Position numbers and translations under genes: made by a program. The notes under the pieces are model-generated. The model did no database searches. It saw only the letters and a list, made by a program, of their open reading frames with translations, and was not told the origin of the DNA. This document shows, piece after piece, positions 1 to 9,480 of a stretch of 64,000 nt of DNA (position 1 is the stretch's first letter; the number at the start of each line of letters is the position of its first letter). This stretch comes from Crassaminicella profunda (GTDB lineage: Bacteria; Bacillota; Clostridia; Peptostreptococcales; Thermotaleaceae), in NCBI RefSeq assembly GCF_019884785.1, contig NZ_CP082326.1, forward strand, positions 3,155,355 to 3,219,354, read 5' to 3'.

Positions 1-359
1 TGACAAAAGTTAAAAATGTCTTTAATGTAAATAGACTTGCCCAAGCAGCAGCTGGCGCGTCCTTACAAGATGAAGAACATATCCATAATACTGTATCTCT
101 TAATTATCAGTCATTAGGGCTAATGGAAAAATATTTTGAAGAAAATCATTTAGAATATATAAAATCTAATGCCAATTTTATATTTGTAAATCTAGGTATA
201 GATTCAAAAGAAGCATTTCAAAAACTAATGGAAAAGGGCTTCATCATTAGACCAGGATATCTATGGAATATGAATTCTTGGATTAGAATAAGCACGGGTA
301 CGCTAGAACAAACAGAAAAATTCTTACATAAGCTTGACGAGGTACTAAACGAAAAATAA
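1..359 (+). CDS. hisC: Histidinol-phosphate aminotransferase, C-terminal part (5' end outside window)
   Basis: The reading frame is open from base 3 and encodes about 118 residues before TAA at 357-359. It matches the end of the class I/II PLP aminotransferase HisC: an [11 protein letters not shown] segment, an ANFIFVNLG segment, then [22 protein letters not shown], where the arginine of IRIS binds the substrate carboxylate/phosphate in the family. HisC converts imidazole-acetol phosphate to histidinol phosphate in histidine synthesis. The PLP lysine lies upstream of the window. An ATG at 123 opens the same frame but is internal. It is the only plus-strand gene in the first 25 kb and is followed by a terminator. 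A HisC-like cobalamin-pathway decarboxylase (CobD) is the main alternative. Confidence 0.8.
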   Translation, partial: TKVKNVFNVNRLAQAAAGASLQDEEHIHNTVSLNYQSLGLMEKYFEENHLEYIKSNANFIFVNLGIDSKEAFQKLMEKGFIIRPGYLWNMNSWIRISTGTLEQTEKFLHKLDEVLNEK

Positions 360-420
360 TTTTTAATTTTTATAAACACAAAAAAATGACCACCTATTTT
401 TAAGGGCCATTTCTTATTTT

Positions 421-477
421 AGATTGATGTGACATCCACCATCTTTTCATGTTGGACAGCACATCAATCTTTTTTTA
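421..477 (+). terminator. Intrinsic terminator after hisC
   Basis: An 11-bp perfect inverted repeat (421-431 with 460-470, AGATTGATGTG/CACATCAATCT) encloses a 28-nt loop that can form a small inner stem, and is followed by seven T at 471-477. A weaker hairpin, AAATGACC/GGCCATTT with one mismatch (384-391/405-412), precedes it. Confidence 0.75.
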
Positions 478-500
478 TATCTTTTTTGAATAAACATTTT

Positions 501-1151
501 TTATTCTTTATTTAATTTCTCTATTATTTTTATCAATTCTTCCATACTATCTACTACATAATCAGGATCATGCTTTAAATACATTTCCTTAGGAAGTGCA
601 CTCCAACTTACTGCTACAGAAATAGCGCCTGCATTTTTGGCACAAAGTACGTCAAAAGGACTATCTCCTACCATCATAGCTTCTTTGGGATAACTATTTA
701 ATTTTTCCAATGCCATAAGTATTGGCGTAGGATCTGGCTTATGTTTATCTGTATTATTGGCACCAACAATGCACTCAAAATACTTTTCTAAATCAAATAA
801 CTTCAATCCTCGTCTTGCTGATTCATTAAGCCTTGAGGTTACAACCCCTAGTTTATATCCTTTCTTATAAAGCTGCTCTACAGCTTTCTTTACACCTGTA
901 TGAATAGTAATAAACTTTTCAAAATTTACTCCTTGAAACGCTCTATAAGTTTCTAAGGCTTCATTACTACACTCAGGACATTCTCTATCTAATGTTATTT
1001 TTAAAATTTCTCCAAAGGACCGGATAATCTTTTCTCTTGGATATTCTTTTTTCAAATGAGTTTTATAAGTATGCTGAAAAGACTGAATAATTAACTCATT
1101 TGTATCTAATAGTGTTCCATCTAAATCAAATAAAATTGTTTTTATACTCAC
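501..1151 (-). CDS. ppaX: HAD-family phosphatase, PpaX-type pyrophosphatase
   Basis: This 216-residue haloacid-dehalogenase hydrolase has motif I DLDGT at residues 9-13 with nucleophile Asp9 and acid Asp11. It is followed by the DTNELI signature typical of PpaX, motif II in VVTSR near residue 104, the K of HKPDPTP, and motif III/IV MVGDSPFDV near 162. PpaX hydrolyses pyrophosphate, including that from HPr-Ser-P dephosphorylation in Firmicutes; related Gph proteins act on phosphoglycolate. It lies 13 bp downstream of tex on the same strand, so the two are probably co-transcribed. Cytoplasmic, no signal peptide. The PpaX assignment over Gph rests on the TNELI motif and length. Confidence 0.8.
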   Translation of the reverse strand: MSIKTILFDLDGTLLDTNELIIQSFQHTYKTHLKKEYPREKIIRSFGEILKITLDRECPECSNEALETYRAFQGVNFEKFITIHTGVKKAVEQLYKKGYKLGVVTSRLNESARRGLKLFDLEKYFECIVGANNTDKHKPDPTPILMALEKLNSYPKEAMMVGDSPFDVLCAKNAGAISVAVSWSALPKEMYLKHDPDYVVDSMEELIKIIEKLNKE

Positions 1152-1164
1152 ATGAATCTCCTTT

Positions 1165-3324
1165 CTATACCTGCTTCATACTCAAAGAAATTTTGCCTCT
1201 TTCCATATCTAGTCTAATAATTTTCACCTTCACTTCATCACCTACAGAAACAACATCCATTGAATTTTTTACAAATTTGTTACTTAATTCAGAAATATGT
1301 ACCAATCCATCTTGTTTCACACCAATATCTACAAAAGCTCCAAAATCAACAACATTTCTCACTGTCCCTGTCATAATCATGTCTAATTTTAAATCTTCCA
1401 TTTTTAATACGTCACTTCTAAATACTGGTTTAGGCATTTCTTCCCTTGGATCTCTACCAGGTTTTTTGATTTCTGATATAATATCTTTTAAAGTGGGTAC
1501 TCCTACTTCTAATTCTTGGGCCAATTCAGCAATATCTTCTCCAATATCTTTTATTTTTTCATCAATATTTCTTAACTTCCCCTCTTTAATATCATCCATG
1601 GTATAACCTAATTTTTCTATTAATTTCATGGTTATAGCATAAGACTCTGGATGAACAGATGTATTGTCTAAAGGATAATTTCCATCAAAAATTCGTAGGA
1701 AACCTGCACATTGTTCATAGGCTTTGTCTCCTAATCGCTTCACTTTTTTCAGTTGTTTTCTATTAGAAAACTTTCCATTCTCTTCTCTGTATTTTACAAT
1801 ATTCTTTGCTATAGATAGAGAAATCCCAGATATATAATTGAGTAATGAAGGAGAAGCTGTATTCAAATCAACTCCCACGCTATTTACACAATCTTCCACT
1901 ACATTTTCTAAACTTTTTCCTAATTTACTTTGGTTTAAATCATGTTGATATTGTCCTACCCCTATACTTTTAGGATCAATTTTTACAAGCTCTGCTAATG
2001 GGTCCTGCAACCTTCGACCAATTGAAATAGCTCCTCTAATAGATACATCTACATCAGGATATTCCTCTGTTGCAAGCTTTGATGCAGAATAAACAGATGC
2101 ACCTGCTTCACTAACAATTGTATAGTATACCTCTTTTTCTATTTCCTTTAGCATTTCTGCTACAATAACTTCTGTTTCTCTTGAAGCTGTACCATTTCCA
2201 ATAGGAATCATATCAATATCATATTTCTCAATTAATGTTTTCATCACCTTTTTGGACTCTTCAATCTTGTTATGAGGCTCATTCGGATAAATGGTTGTAT
2301 AATCTAATAATTTACCCGTTTCATCTAATATAGCAAGCTTACATCCGGTTCGAAAACTAGGGTCAATAGCTAATAACCTTACATCCTTAACAGGAGGAAT
2401 TAATAATAAGGGCTTTGTATTTTTGGCAAATACCTTAATGGCTTCTTCTTCCGCTCTCTCTGTTAGACTATTCCTAACTTCTCTTTCAATAGATGGCCCA
2501 ATTAATCTTTTATAAGCATCTTCTATAGCTTCTACTAAAATTTCAACAGTAATAGCTTTTGGATTGTTAACTATTTTATTTTGTAGATAATTTAATACTT
2601 CCTCATCAGGGCTTACTAATTTCACTTTCAATTTTTTTTCTTTTTCTCCCCTATTAATAGCCAAAATTCTATGGTTAGCAATTCTATTTACTGATTCTGA
2701 AAAATCATAATACATTTCATAAACGGTTTTCTCTTCTTCATCTGCAGCCTTAGATTGAATCATTCCTTTTCTAAAATTTAAATCTCTAATTTTCTCTCTA
2801 TATTCAGCAACATCAGATATGATCTCAGCAATAATATCCTTTGCGCCATTTATTGCATCTTCTACTGTATTTACTTCTAACTCCTCATTCATAAAAGGTT
2901 CTACCAGTGCTTCTATTGTACCTTTTATTTCTTCCTGTTTTAATATAATTTGTGCTAAAGGTTCGAGTCCCTTTTCTTTTGCCTTAGTAGCCCTTGTCCT
3001 TCTTTTTTGTTTAAAGGGTCTATATAAATCTTCTAGTTTTTGAAGAACACTTGCTTTAAGAATTTCTTCTTTTAATTCATCTGTTAATTTTCCCTGCTCA
3101 TCTATTAACCTAATCACTTCTTCTTTTCTTCCTTCTAAATTTCTTAAATAGGTAAGCCGATCATAAATTTCTCTTAAAACTTCATCACTTAATCCACCTG
3201 TTGCTTCTTTTCTATATCGTGCAATAAAGGGTATGGTATTTCCTTCATCTATCAGTTTTAGCGTTTCTTGTACCTGATAGTTTTTAATATTAAATTCCTT
3301 TACTAACTGATTTACTATTTTCAT
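1165..3324 (-). CDS. tex: Tex family RNA-binding protein (S1 domain)
   Basis: A 719-residue protein of standard Tex length. The order is an N-terminal helical Tex region, a YqgF/RNase-H-like fold around residues 315-450 ([21 protein letters not shown]), helix-hairpin-helix motifs around 490-560 ([23 protein letters not shown]) and a C-terminal S1 RNA-binding domain at about 645-719 ([26 protein letters not shown]). Tex binds nucleic acid and affects transcription and RNA turnover; the precise role in Clostridia is not settled. The ATG has a purine-rich ribosome site. ppaX follows closely. The first 20 residues ([20 protein letters not shown]) match the usual Tex start. Confidence 0.92.
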   Translation of the reverse strand: MKIVNQLVKEFNIKNYQVQETLKLIDEGNTIPFIARYRKEATGGLSDEVLREIYDRLTYLRNLEGRKEEVIRLIDEQGKLTDELKEEILKASVLQKLEDLYRPFKQKRRTRATKAKEKGLEPLAQIILKQEEIKGTIEALVEPFMNEELEVNTVEDAINGAKDIIAEIISDVAEYREKIRDLNFRKGMIQSKAADEEEKTVYEMYYDFSESVNRIANHRILAINRGEKEKKLKVKLVSPDEEVLNYLQNKIVNNPKAITVEILVEAIEDAYKRLIGPSIEREVRNSLTERAEEEAIKVFAKNTKPLLLIPPVKDVRLLAIDPSFRTGCKLAILDETGKLLDYTTIYPNEPHNKIEESKKVMKTLIEKYDIDMIPIGNGTASRETEVIVAEMLKEIEKEVYYTIVSEAGASVYSASKLATEEYPDVDVSIRGAISIGRRLQDPLAELVKIDPKSIGVGQYQHDLNQSKLGKSLENVVEDCVNSVGVDLNTASPSLLNYISGISLSIAKNIVKYREENGKFSNRKQLKKVKRLGDKAYEQCAGFLRIFDGNYPLDNTSVHPESYAITMKLIEKLGYTMDDIKEGKLRNIDEKIKDIGEDIAELAQELEVGVPTLKDIISEIKKPGRDPREEMPKPVFRSDVLKMEDLKLDMIMTGTVRNVVDFGAFVDIGVKQDGLVHISELSNKFVKNSMDVVSVGDEVKVKIIRLDMERGKISLSMKQV

Positions 3325-3480
3325 TTTATTCCTCCAAATAACATTCTTTTTTCATTGACAACTTTCATCAGGACATTTTCCATATTCCCGTCGAATATTT
3401 CCCGGGAAAAAATGATTTTTGCCAAGTTTTTTGTAATATTTACTATTTTATTATATAGCTGCAAAAACATATCCGCAAGG

Positions 3481-3511
3481 GAAAAGAAAAGACGTGAATA
3501 TACTTCACGTC
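3481..3511 (-). terminator. Intrinsic terminator of the secA-prfB transcript
   Basis: Minus-strand hairpin GACGTGAA/TTCACGTC (3511-3504 with 3498-3491), 5-nt loop, then TTTTCTTTTCCC. It starts 14 bp past the prfB stop codon. Confidence 0.8.
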
Positions 3512-3524
3512 CATGATCATCTAT

Positions 3525-4623
3525 TTATACTTTTTTTAGATATTCATTCATAAATAGATCAATTTCCCCATCCATAACAGCTTGAACATTTCCTACTTCT
3601 GCATTGGTTCTATGATCTTTTACCATATTATAGGGATGAAACACATAAGATCTGATTTGACTTCCCCATGCAATCTGACTATAGTCACCCTTTAAATCCT
3701 CAATTTTATCCTTATGTTCTCTTTCTCTCAATTCTATGAGCTTACTCATGAGCATTTTCATAGCTGTTTCTTTATTACTGTGCTGAGAACGTTCATTCTG
3801 ACATTGTACAACAATCCCTGTAGGAATATGGGTGATTCGAATAGCTGAATCTGTCTTATTCACATGCTGTCCTCCTGCACCACTGGCGCGATAGGTATCA
3901 ATTCTTAGATCATTTGGGTTAATATCCACCTCTATATCTTCATCTAGTTCTGGCATTACATCAAGGGACGCAAAGGAAGTATGCCTTTTTCCAGATGGAT
4001 CAAAGGGTGAAATTCTTACAATACGATGCACACCCTTTTCACTCTTTAAATATCCGTAGGCATTTTCTCCTTCAATCAATAAGGTTACATTTTTTATGCC
4101 CGCTTCTGTATCTGGCAAGATATCTAATGTTTTTACCCCATATCCTTTTTTCTCAGCCCACCTAGTATACATCCTAAGAAGCATTTCAGCCCAGTCCTGA
4201 GCATCTAATCCCCCGGCTCCTGAATGAATAGAAATAATAGCACTATTTCTATCATATTCTCCAGATAATAAGGTTTCTATTCTTAAATCATCTATGGATT
4301 CCTTTAGATTTTCAAATTCTTTTGCAATTTCCTTTTCTACAGACAAATCAGACTCTTCAATGGCCATATCAATCAGAATAATTAATTCTTCGTATTTTTC
4401 ATGAGTATCCTCAAAGTTTTTCAACTTATCCTTTAGCCCCTTGGCCTTTTGAAGAACTTTCTGTGCCTCCTGAGGATCATCCCAAAAGCTAGGCTCCATT
4501 GCTTTTTGTTCTAATTCCGCTACTTCAAATTTTAAGTGAGTGATGTCAAAGAGAAACCCTCAAATCGTCTAAAGGCTCTTCTAGTAAACCTAGTTCATGC
4601 TTCAGCTGCTCTAGTTGTATCAT
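3525..4623 (-). CDS. prfB: Peptide chain release factor 2, with programmed +1 frameshift
   Basis: RF2 terminates translation at UGA and UAA. The long frame (4499-3525) alone would begin at MEPSFWDD and lack the N-terminus. Upstream, an ATG at 4623-4621 with AAGGGG five bases before it opens 25 codons (MIQLEQLKHELG...RVSL) that end at an in-frame TGA (4548-4546). The local sequence AGG-GTT-TCT-CTT-TGA-C is the classic RF2 recoding site: Shine-Dalgarno-like AGGG, slippery CTT, stop TGA, then C. A +1 shift at CTT joins 4623-4549 to 4547-3525 and gives 365 residues, the normal RF2 length. The GGQ motif (SGAGGQHVN) and the SPF codon-recognition tripeptide (RISPFDPSG) are present. The UGA autoregulates RF2 level. 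It follows secA by 57 bp, as in Bacillus. Confidence 0.95.
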
Positions 4624-4680
4624 TAAACCCCTTCTTTCCAATAACTTTTATTTTAATTCATTATTTACGTTTAGTATTAC

Positions 4681-7365
4681 CTATTGTTTTCCACAACATT
4701 TTTTATATTTTTTCCCACTTCCACAAGGACAAGGGTCATTTCTTCCAACTTTATTTTCCTTTGTAACTGGTTTTTTCTCTATAGGAGAGTCCGTTCCACT
4801 AGTTCCTGTAACTTTTACAACTTGCTTTCTTTCTGTTTCTGTTTGTACCGTTACATTAAACAAATGTCTTAAAGTATCCTCCCCAATACTAGCTGTCATG
4901 GCTTCAAACATATCAAATCCTTCTACTTGATAAGCTCTTACAGGATCTTCTTGTCCATACGCACGAAGGCCAATCCCCTGTCTTAATTGATCCATTGCAT
5001 CAATATGATCCATCCATTTTGTATCTACAATTCGAAGAAGAATTACTCTTTCTAATTCTCTCATTCTTTCTTCTCCAACTTCCTCTTCCTTTTGCTGATA
5101 TAAATCATCTGCAATTTTCATAATTCTGCTCTTTAAATCTTCTTTTGTCATTTCCTCTAAATCATCAAAAACAAGACTTCCCTTTGGAAGGAATATGGTT
5201 TTAAGAGAATCTTCCATTCCTTTTAAATCCCATTCTTCAGGGAATTTTGCTTCTGCCGTATAAGTTTCAATGACACTATCTAACATACTTGAAAGCATGC
5301 CTATAATATGCTCTCTTAAATTTTCCCCTTCAAGTACTCTTTTTCTTTCTTTGTACATAACTTCTCTTTGCTTATTCATCACATCATCATATTGAAGAAC
5401 ATGCTTTCTTATGGAGAAGTTTCTACCTTCTACTCTCTTTTGTGCAGTTTCTATAGATTTTGAAAGAATATTTGCTTCAATTGGTTGATCATCTTCCATT
5501 CCCAATTTTTCTACAACCCCTTGTATTCTTTCACTACCAAATAATCTCATCAAATCATCTTCTAAAGATATAAAGAACTGAGAAGATCCATGATCTCCTT
5601 GACGTCCTGAACGACCTCTTAACTGATTGTCAATCCTTCTTGATTCATGTCTTTCCGTACCAAGAATAGCAAGACCTCCAGCTTTTGCTACTTTCTCACG
5701 TTCCACATCTGTTGTCTTTTTAATTTCATTATGAAGGTCATTGTATACCTTTCTTGCTTCAATAATTTCTTCATCCTCTGTAGGGGCAAAGCTTGTAACC
5801 ATAGAAAGAGCATAATCACTATAGCCTCTCTTTTTCATTTCCTTCTTTGCCATAAACTCTGCATTTCCACCTAAAACAATATCTGTACCACGACCAGCCA
5901 TATTTGTAGCTATGGTTGCAGCACCTAATCTTCCAGCTTGTGATACAATCTCTGCTTCTCTTTCATGATGCTTTGCGTTTAGTACCTCATGAGGAACACC
6001 TTGTCTTTTTAGCATCTTACTTAAAAGTTCTGAGTTTTCTATAGATATGGTACCTACAAGAACAGGTTGCCCAATTTTATGTTTTTCAACGATCTGATCA
6101 ATAACCGCTTTGAATTTTCCTTCTTCTGTTTTATAAATTGAATCAGGTAAATCTTTTCTCTGAATAGGCTTATTGGTTGGAATCACAACAACATCCATAT
6201 TGTAAATATGTCTAAATTCATCTTCCTCTGTCTTTGCAGTACCAGTCATACCAGATAGCTTATTATACATTCTAAAATAGTTTTGTAATGTTACAGTAGC
6301 CAAAGTCTTTGATTCTCTTTGTACCTCTAGTCCTTCCTTTGCTTCTATTGCCTGATGCAATCCATCACTATATCTTCTACCAAACATCAATCTTCCTGTG
6401 AATTCATCAACAATAACAATTTCTCCATCCTTTACAACATAATCCTTATCTAGCCTCATCATTGTATGAGCTCTTAAGGCCTGATTGATATGATGAGAGA
6501 TTTCCATATTCTCAGGGTCTGCTAAATTTTCAAGACCAAAGAATTTCTCAGCCTTTTCAACGCCACCACCTGGTTCATCTGTAATGACTACTGTATTAGC
6601 TTTTTCATCGATTACATAATCTACTTCTTTTTTCAATGTTTTTACAAATCCATCTACAATCTGATAAAGCTTTGTTGATTTTTGACCTGCTCCAGAAATA
6701 ATCAAAGGAGTTCTAGCTTCATCCACTAAAATACTATCTACTTCATCCACGATAGCATAATTTAAGGGTCTTTGTACCATTTCCTCTTTGTAAATCACCA
6801 TATTGTCTCTTAAGTAGTCAAATCCAAATTCATTATTTGTTCCATAAGTAATATCTGCATTGTATGCTGCTCTTCTCTCTTCATTACTGATCCCATGAAC
6901 AATGCATCCTACAGATAATCCTAAGAAATGGTAAATCTTGCTCATCCATTCCATATCACGTTTTGCCAAATAATCATTTACCGTTACAACATGCACCCCT
7001 TTACCTTCTAATGCATTTAAATAAACAGGAGCTGTTGCTACAAGTGTTTTACCTTCTCCAGTCTTCATCTCTGCAATTCTTCCTTGATGAAGAACCACTC
7101 CACCTAAAAGCTGTACTGGAAAGTGTCTCATTCCTAGTGTTCTCCATGCAGCTTCTCTTACTACTGCAAAAGCTTCAGGAAGTAATTCATCCAACGTTTT
7201 TCCTTTTTGGATTTGCTCTTTAAATTCATTTGTTTTATTTTTTAAATCTTCGTCACTTAATCCTTTTATGCTTTCTTCAAAAGATTCTATTTGATCAACG
7301 ATTTTAAAAAGTTTCTTTACCTCTCTATCATTAAAACTACCGAATATCTTCTCTAAAAGCTTCAT
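4681..7365 (-). CDS. secA: Preprotein translocase ATPase SecA
   Basis: SecA motor of the Sec secretion pathway, about 894 residues. Walker [12 protein letters not shown] lies near residue 102, the DEAD-type box [17 protein letters not shown] near 205, the preprotein crosslinking domain follows, then RMFG-type motif LFGSERIQG and the helical scaffold. A C-terminal zinc-binding tail [16 protein letters not shown] supplies the CxC-CC ligands that bind SecB or lipids. Two starts are possible: ATG 7374 and ATG 7365. GGAGAGG sits only 0-3 bases before the first but nine bases before the second, and MKLLEKIFG is a normal SecA beginning, so I prefer 7365. All exported flagellar-independent proteins, such as the LivK lipoprotein here, depend on it. 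Confidence 0.97.
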   Translation of the reverse strand: MKLLEKIFGSFNDREVKKLFKIVDQIESFEESIKGLSDEDLKNKTNEFKEQIQKGKTLDELLPEAFAVVREAAWRTLGMRHFPVQLLGGVVLHQGRIAEMKTGEGKTLVATAPVYLNALEGKGVHVVTVNDYLAKRDMEWMSKIYHFLGLSVGCIVHGISNEERRAAYNADITYGTNNEFGFDYLRDNMVIYKEEMVQRPLNYAIVDEVDSILVDEARTPLIISGAGQKSTKLYQIVDGFVKTLKKEVDYVIDEKANTVVITDEPGGGVEKAEKFFGLENLADPENMEISHHINQALRAHTMMRLDKDYVVKDGEIVIVDEFTGRLMFGRRYSDGLHQAIEAKEGLEVQRESKTLATVTLQNYFRMYNKLSGMTGTAKTEEDEFRHIYNMDVVVIPTNKPIQRKDLPDSIYKTEEGKFKAVIDQIVEKHKIGQPVLVGTISIENSELLSKMLKRQGVPHEVLNAKHHEREAEIVSQAGRLGAATIATNMAGRGTDIVLGGNAEFMAKKEMKKRGYSDYALSMVTSFAPTEDEEIIEARKVYNDLHNEIKKTTDVEREKVAKAGGLAILGTERHESRRIDNQLRGRSGRQGDHGSSQFFISLEDDLMRLFGSERIQGVVEKLGMEDDQPIEANILSKSIETAQKRVEGRNFSIRKHVLQYDDVMNKQREVMYKERKRVLEGENLREHIIGMLSSMLDSVIETYTAEAKFPEEWDLKGMEDSLKTIFLPKGSLVFDDLEEMTKEDLKSRIMKIADDLYQQKEEEVGEERMRELERVILLRIVDTKWMDHIDAMDQLRQGIGLRAYGQEDPVRAYQVEGFDMFEAMTASIGEDTLRHLFNVTVQTETERKQVVKVTGTSGTDSPIEKKPVTKENKVGRNDPCPCGSGKKYKKCCGKQ

Positions 7366-7452
7366 TGTTATCATCCTCTCCAGCTAAACGAATAGTACTC
7401 TAATTTTCATTTTAACATAATAAAATAAAGGTGCAAATTAAATAACTATTAC

Positions 7453-7480
7453 AAAAAAGGAAGAACCCTTGTCCTTCCTT
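7453..7480 (-). terminator. Intrinsic terminator after the DUF5317 gene
   Basis: Minus-strand stem AAGGAAG/CTTCCTT (7480-7474 with 7463-7457), 10-nt loop, followed by TTTTTT at 7458-7453. It overlaps the 3' end of the gene. Confidence 0.75.
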
Positions 7481-7976
7481 ATTGTTTCCCTTTATATTGA
7501 AATTCTATCATTGTTGTAGGTCTTTGTCCAAATCTACTTCTAAGCATTTCCCCTTGCATAAATAAAATCATTCCTAAACTAACCAATAAATCTCCTATAC
7601 TTAGTTCATTCGATAAAGGATAAGTTTTTGAAATAACAATATGAAAATTTAAACCAGATAAAAATCCAGGCAATTTTGCGCTATTTATAAAGATGATGAT
7701 CAGGTTTAATATTACCCCTATGAGCATTGCCCAAAAACCTTTTTTATCTATATTCAATACCAAAGTAACTGCTAATAAAACTAATGAAAAACCATAGAAA
7801 TACGTTCCATATTCAGTTAGTAATGGAATTTGATTAGAAAAGCTAAGAACTGCTTGTATCATCAATGAAATAATGACTAAAGGCCATAACCTTATATGCA
7901 AAAATCTCAAATTTTGTACTTTTCCACCTCTTATTTTCCCCAACACAAATCCCATAATTGTTCCTGCTATTACCAA
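7479..7976 (-). CDS. DUF5317 family integral membrane protein
   Basis: A 165-residue hydrophobic protein of unknown function. The N-terminus (GFVLGKIRGGKVQNLRF) and the tryptophan-containing first helices resemble the DUF5317 family of Clostridia and related Firmicutes. About five membrane segments can be seen, at roughly residues 1-15, 28-48, 57-75, 82-98 and 128-142. No catalytic motif is visible. It stands alone between hpf and secA with a terminator at its end, so it appears to be a single-gene unit. Function not inferred. Confidence 0.6.
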   Translation of the reverse strand: MVIAGTIMGFVLGKIRGGKVQNLRFLHIRLWPLVIISLMIQAVLSFSNQIPLLTEYGTYFYGFSLVLLAVTLVLNIDKKGFWAMLIGVILNLIIIFINSAKLPGFLSGLNFHIVISKTYPLSNELSIGDLLVSLGMILFMQGEMLRSRFGQRPTTMIEFQYKGKQ

Positions 7977-8126
7977 TTTGCATCACTCCCCAGAAGCCCG
8001 TTTTTATTACAATTCGACTCGTAACTACACATTCCTTTATTTTTTATTTTTTCCATCTATAGATATAGTAATGCAAAATAGAAATTTTTACAAATACTTA
8101 TTTTTCTTTATATTTTGATTCCAATA

Positions 8127-8150
8127 GAAAAGGCAGCTGTCGCTGCCATT
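8127..8150. terminator. Bidirectional-looking terminator after hpf
   Basis: Perfect stem GGCAGC/GCTGCC (8132-8137/8142-8147) with TGTC loop. The minus-strand transcript continues with TTTTCTATT and the plus-strand one with ATTTTTTTAAT. It starts 7 bp after the hpf stop and most likely ends the hpf mRNA. Confidence 0.75.
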
Positions 8151-8153
8151 TTT

Positions 8154-8684
8154 TTAATATGTTGGTTCAATCAAACCATAATTTCCATCTTTTCTTTTGT
8201 ACACTACATTCACATCATCTGTATCACTATTCGTAAATACAAAGAAGCTATGTCCTAAAAGTTCCATTTGTAGTACTGCTTCTTCAGCATCCATAGGCTT
8301 TACGGGGAATCTCTTGGTTTTTACAATTTGTGATTCTTCCCTAAAACCACCTTCTATAATTGGAATATTTTCAAATCGAATGGTATCATGACCCTTATTT
8401 CTTTTCTCAAGCCTTGTTCTATATTTTCGAATCTGTTTATTTAATTTATCAATTGCTTTATCTACTGATGAATACATATCCTCAGTAGCTTCTTCTGCTC
8501 TAAGAATGGTTCCATTGATTGGGATTGTAATTTCAATAATTTGCCTACTTTTTTCTACACTTAATGTTGCTTGAGCCTCTGTATCCTCCTTGAAGTATTT
8601 TCCAAATCTCTCCATTTTGCTTTCTACCATGTCCTTTAATGCATCTGTAACCTCTAAATTTTTTCCACTTACTTTCACTATCAT
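8154..8684 (-). CDS. hpf: Ribosome hibernation-promoting factor, long form
   Basis: A 176-residue long-form HPF (also called RaiA/YvyD). The N-terminal ribosome-binding domain spans about 1-100 (MIVKVSGKNLEVTDALKDMVE...) and the C-terminal dimerisation domain about 118-176 (KRFPVKPMDAEEAVLQMELLGHSFFVF in part, ending GNYGLIEPTY). Long HPF alone dimerises 70S ribosomes into inactive 100S particles in stationary phase. The ATG has AAGGAG eleven bases upstream. The order hpf-(DUF5317)-secA-prfB is the usual Firmicute arrangement. An extended -10 element and a perfect inverted repeat lie in its leader. Confidence 0.95.
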   Translation of the reverse strand: MIVKVSGKNLEVTDALKDMVESKMERFGKYFKEDTEAQATLSVEKSRQIIEITIPINGTILRAEEATEDMYSSVDKAIDKLNKQIRKYRTRLEKRNKGHDTIRFENIPIIEGGFREESQIVKTKRFPVKPMDAEEAVLQMELLGHSFFVFTNSDTDDVNVVYKRKDGNYGLIEPTY

Positions 8685-8716
8685 ATACTTCAGCTCCTTC
8701 CAGCAAATATAATCAA

Positions 8717-8761
8717 TTGAGTTAAAAGTATTAACTCAAAATAATAATCAGAATTATACCA
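8717..8761 (-). promoter_or_regulatory. hpf promoter (extended -10) and leader inverted repeat
   Basis: The minus strand carries TGGTATAAT at 8761-8753, a consensus -10 with a TGn extension and no convincing -35, about 70 bp before the hpf start. Just downstream a perfect 9-bp inverted repeat TTGAGTTAA/TTAACTCAA (8717-8725/8731-8739, 5-nt loop) would fold in the 5' leader or serve as an operator. No sigma-B or sigma-H pattern was recognised. Confidence 0.45.
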
Positions 8762-8918
8762 TTAGATTATTATATTATTATTCCATATAGCTTAGTATTT
8801 TTCCTCCATTTTTTTTAATTATCTATTTTTAGTTTGGACAAGTTTCATATTTATATTTTACCCACTTAAAATTCTCTCAAACAAATATTCAAAATTTTTT
8901 CTTATAAAACTTTTCAAC

Positions 8919-9154
8919 AGTATCCACGCTTTTATCCACAGAATTTTCTAAAAATTTTATCATTCCTATACATTCTTCTCAAAAAAATAGCTATTACTGC
9001 TATACATTGTATGCAATATTATTCATTTATATAGCTTGTCCACATGTTGATTTTTTGTTAAAACTCACCTTGTGGACAATGTGGATAACTCTGTTGATAA
9101 CTCATTTTTCAATATTTCTATTTGTGGAGAAACTTGTGTATTTTTAGTGGACAA
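8919..9154. promoter_or_regulatory. Cluster of DnaA-box-like 9-mers
   Basis: The 796-bp stretch 8685-9480 has no credible gene. Within it are two perfect DnaA boxes, TTATCCACA at 8932-8940 and its complement TGTGGATAA at 9080-9088. Four further sites differ by one base: TTGTCCACA 9036-9044, TGTGGACAA 9071-9079, TGTTGATAA 9092-9100 and TGTGGAGAA 9123-9131. Two differ by two bases: GTATCCACG 8920-8928 and AGTGGACAA 9146-9154. Three are almost contiguous (9071-9100). The surrounding DNA is very AT-rich. This looks like a DnaA-binding locus; whether it is an origin or a DnaA-titrating or regulatory cluster cannot be told here. Confidence 0.6.
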
Positions 9155-9370
9155 GTATTTTTATGACGGTTCGTGGAATAAATTGTAATACATTTATACA
9201 TGATTCAGTACTATTTCTACATTTTTCTCTTTCTTTTTTTCATCCTCAAACAACAGTTTATTTTTACAACTTATTATTATATGTAGTTTTGTATCAAAAT
9301 ATTTCCAAGTTTTTTGTATTTTTTTATACAACAAAAATAAATCTTAGTGAACTCGCTTTGCTAACGCAAA

Positions 9371-9410
9371 AGGTCAAAACTTCAGGTGAAAATGCTACTC
9401 CACCTGAAGT
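9371..9410 (-). terminator. Intrinsic terminator of the liv operon
   Basis: Perfect 10-bp stem ACTTCAGGTG/CACCTGAAGT (9379-9388/9401-9410) with a 12-nt loop. The minus-strand transcript continues TTTTGACC, a short U-run. It lies about 70 bp past the livF stop. Confidence 0.65.
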
Positions 9411-9453
9411 AAAAAATTTCAATTAAAACTTTTTCTTATGATTTCTATAACTA

Positions 9454-9474
9454 AATAACTAAACTGACAGACAC
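9454..9474 (+). repeat. 21-bp direct repeat flanking the liv operon, left copy
   Basis: AATAACTAAACTGACAG followed by ACAC. The second copy at 14158-14178 is in the same orientation and differs at one of 21 positions. The pair brackets the whole liv operon. Confidence 0.6.
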
Positions 9475-9480
9475 CTCTAA

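Noticed and set aside
8919-9154. Calling the DnaA-box cluster the chromosomal origin oriC
   Set aside because: No dnaA or dnaN nearby and no unwinding-element pattern I could defend; listed as a DnaA-binding cluster instead.
9163-9426. Plus-strand open frame of 87 codons in the hpf-livF gap
   Set aside because: No ribosome site, composition follows AT-rich DNA, no recognisable domain, and it runs through the liv terminator hairpin.
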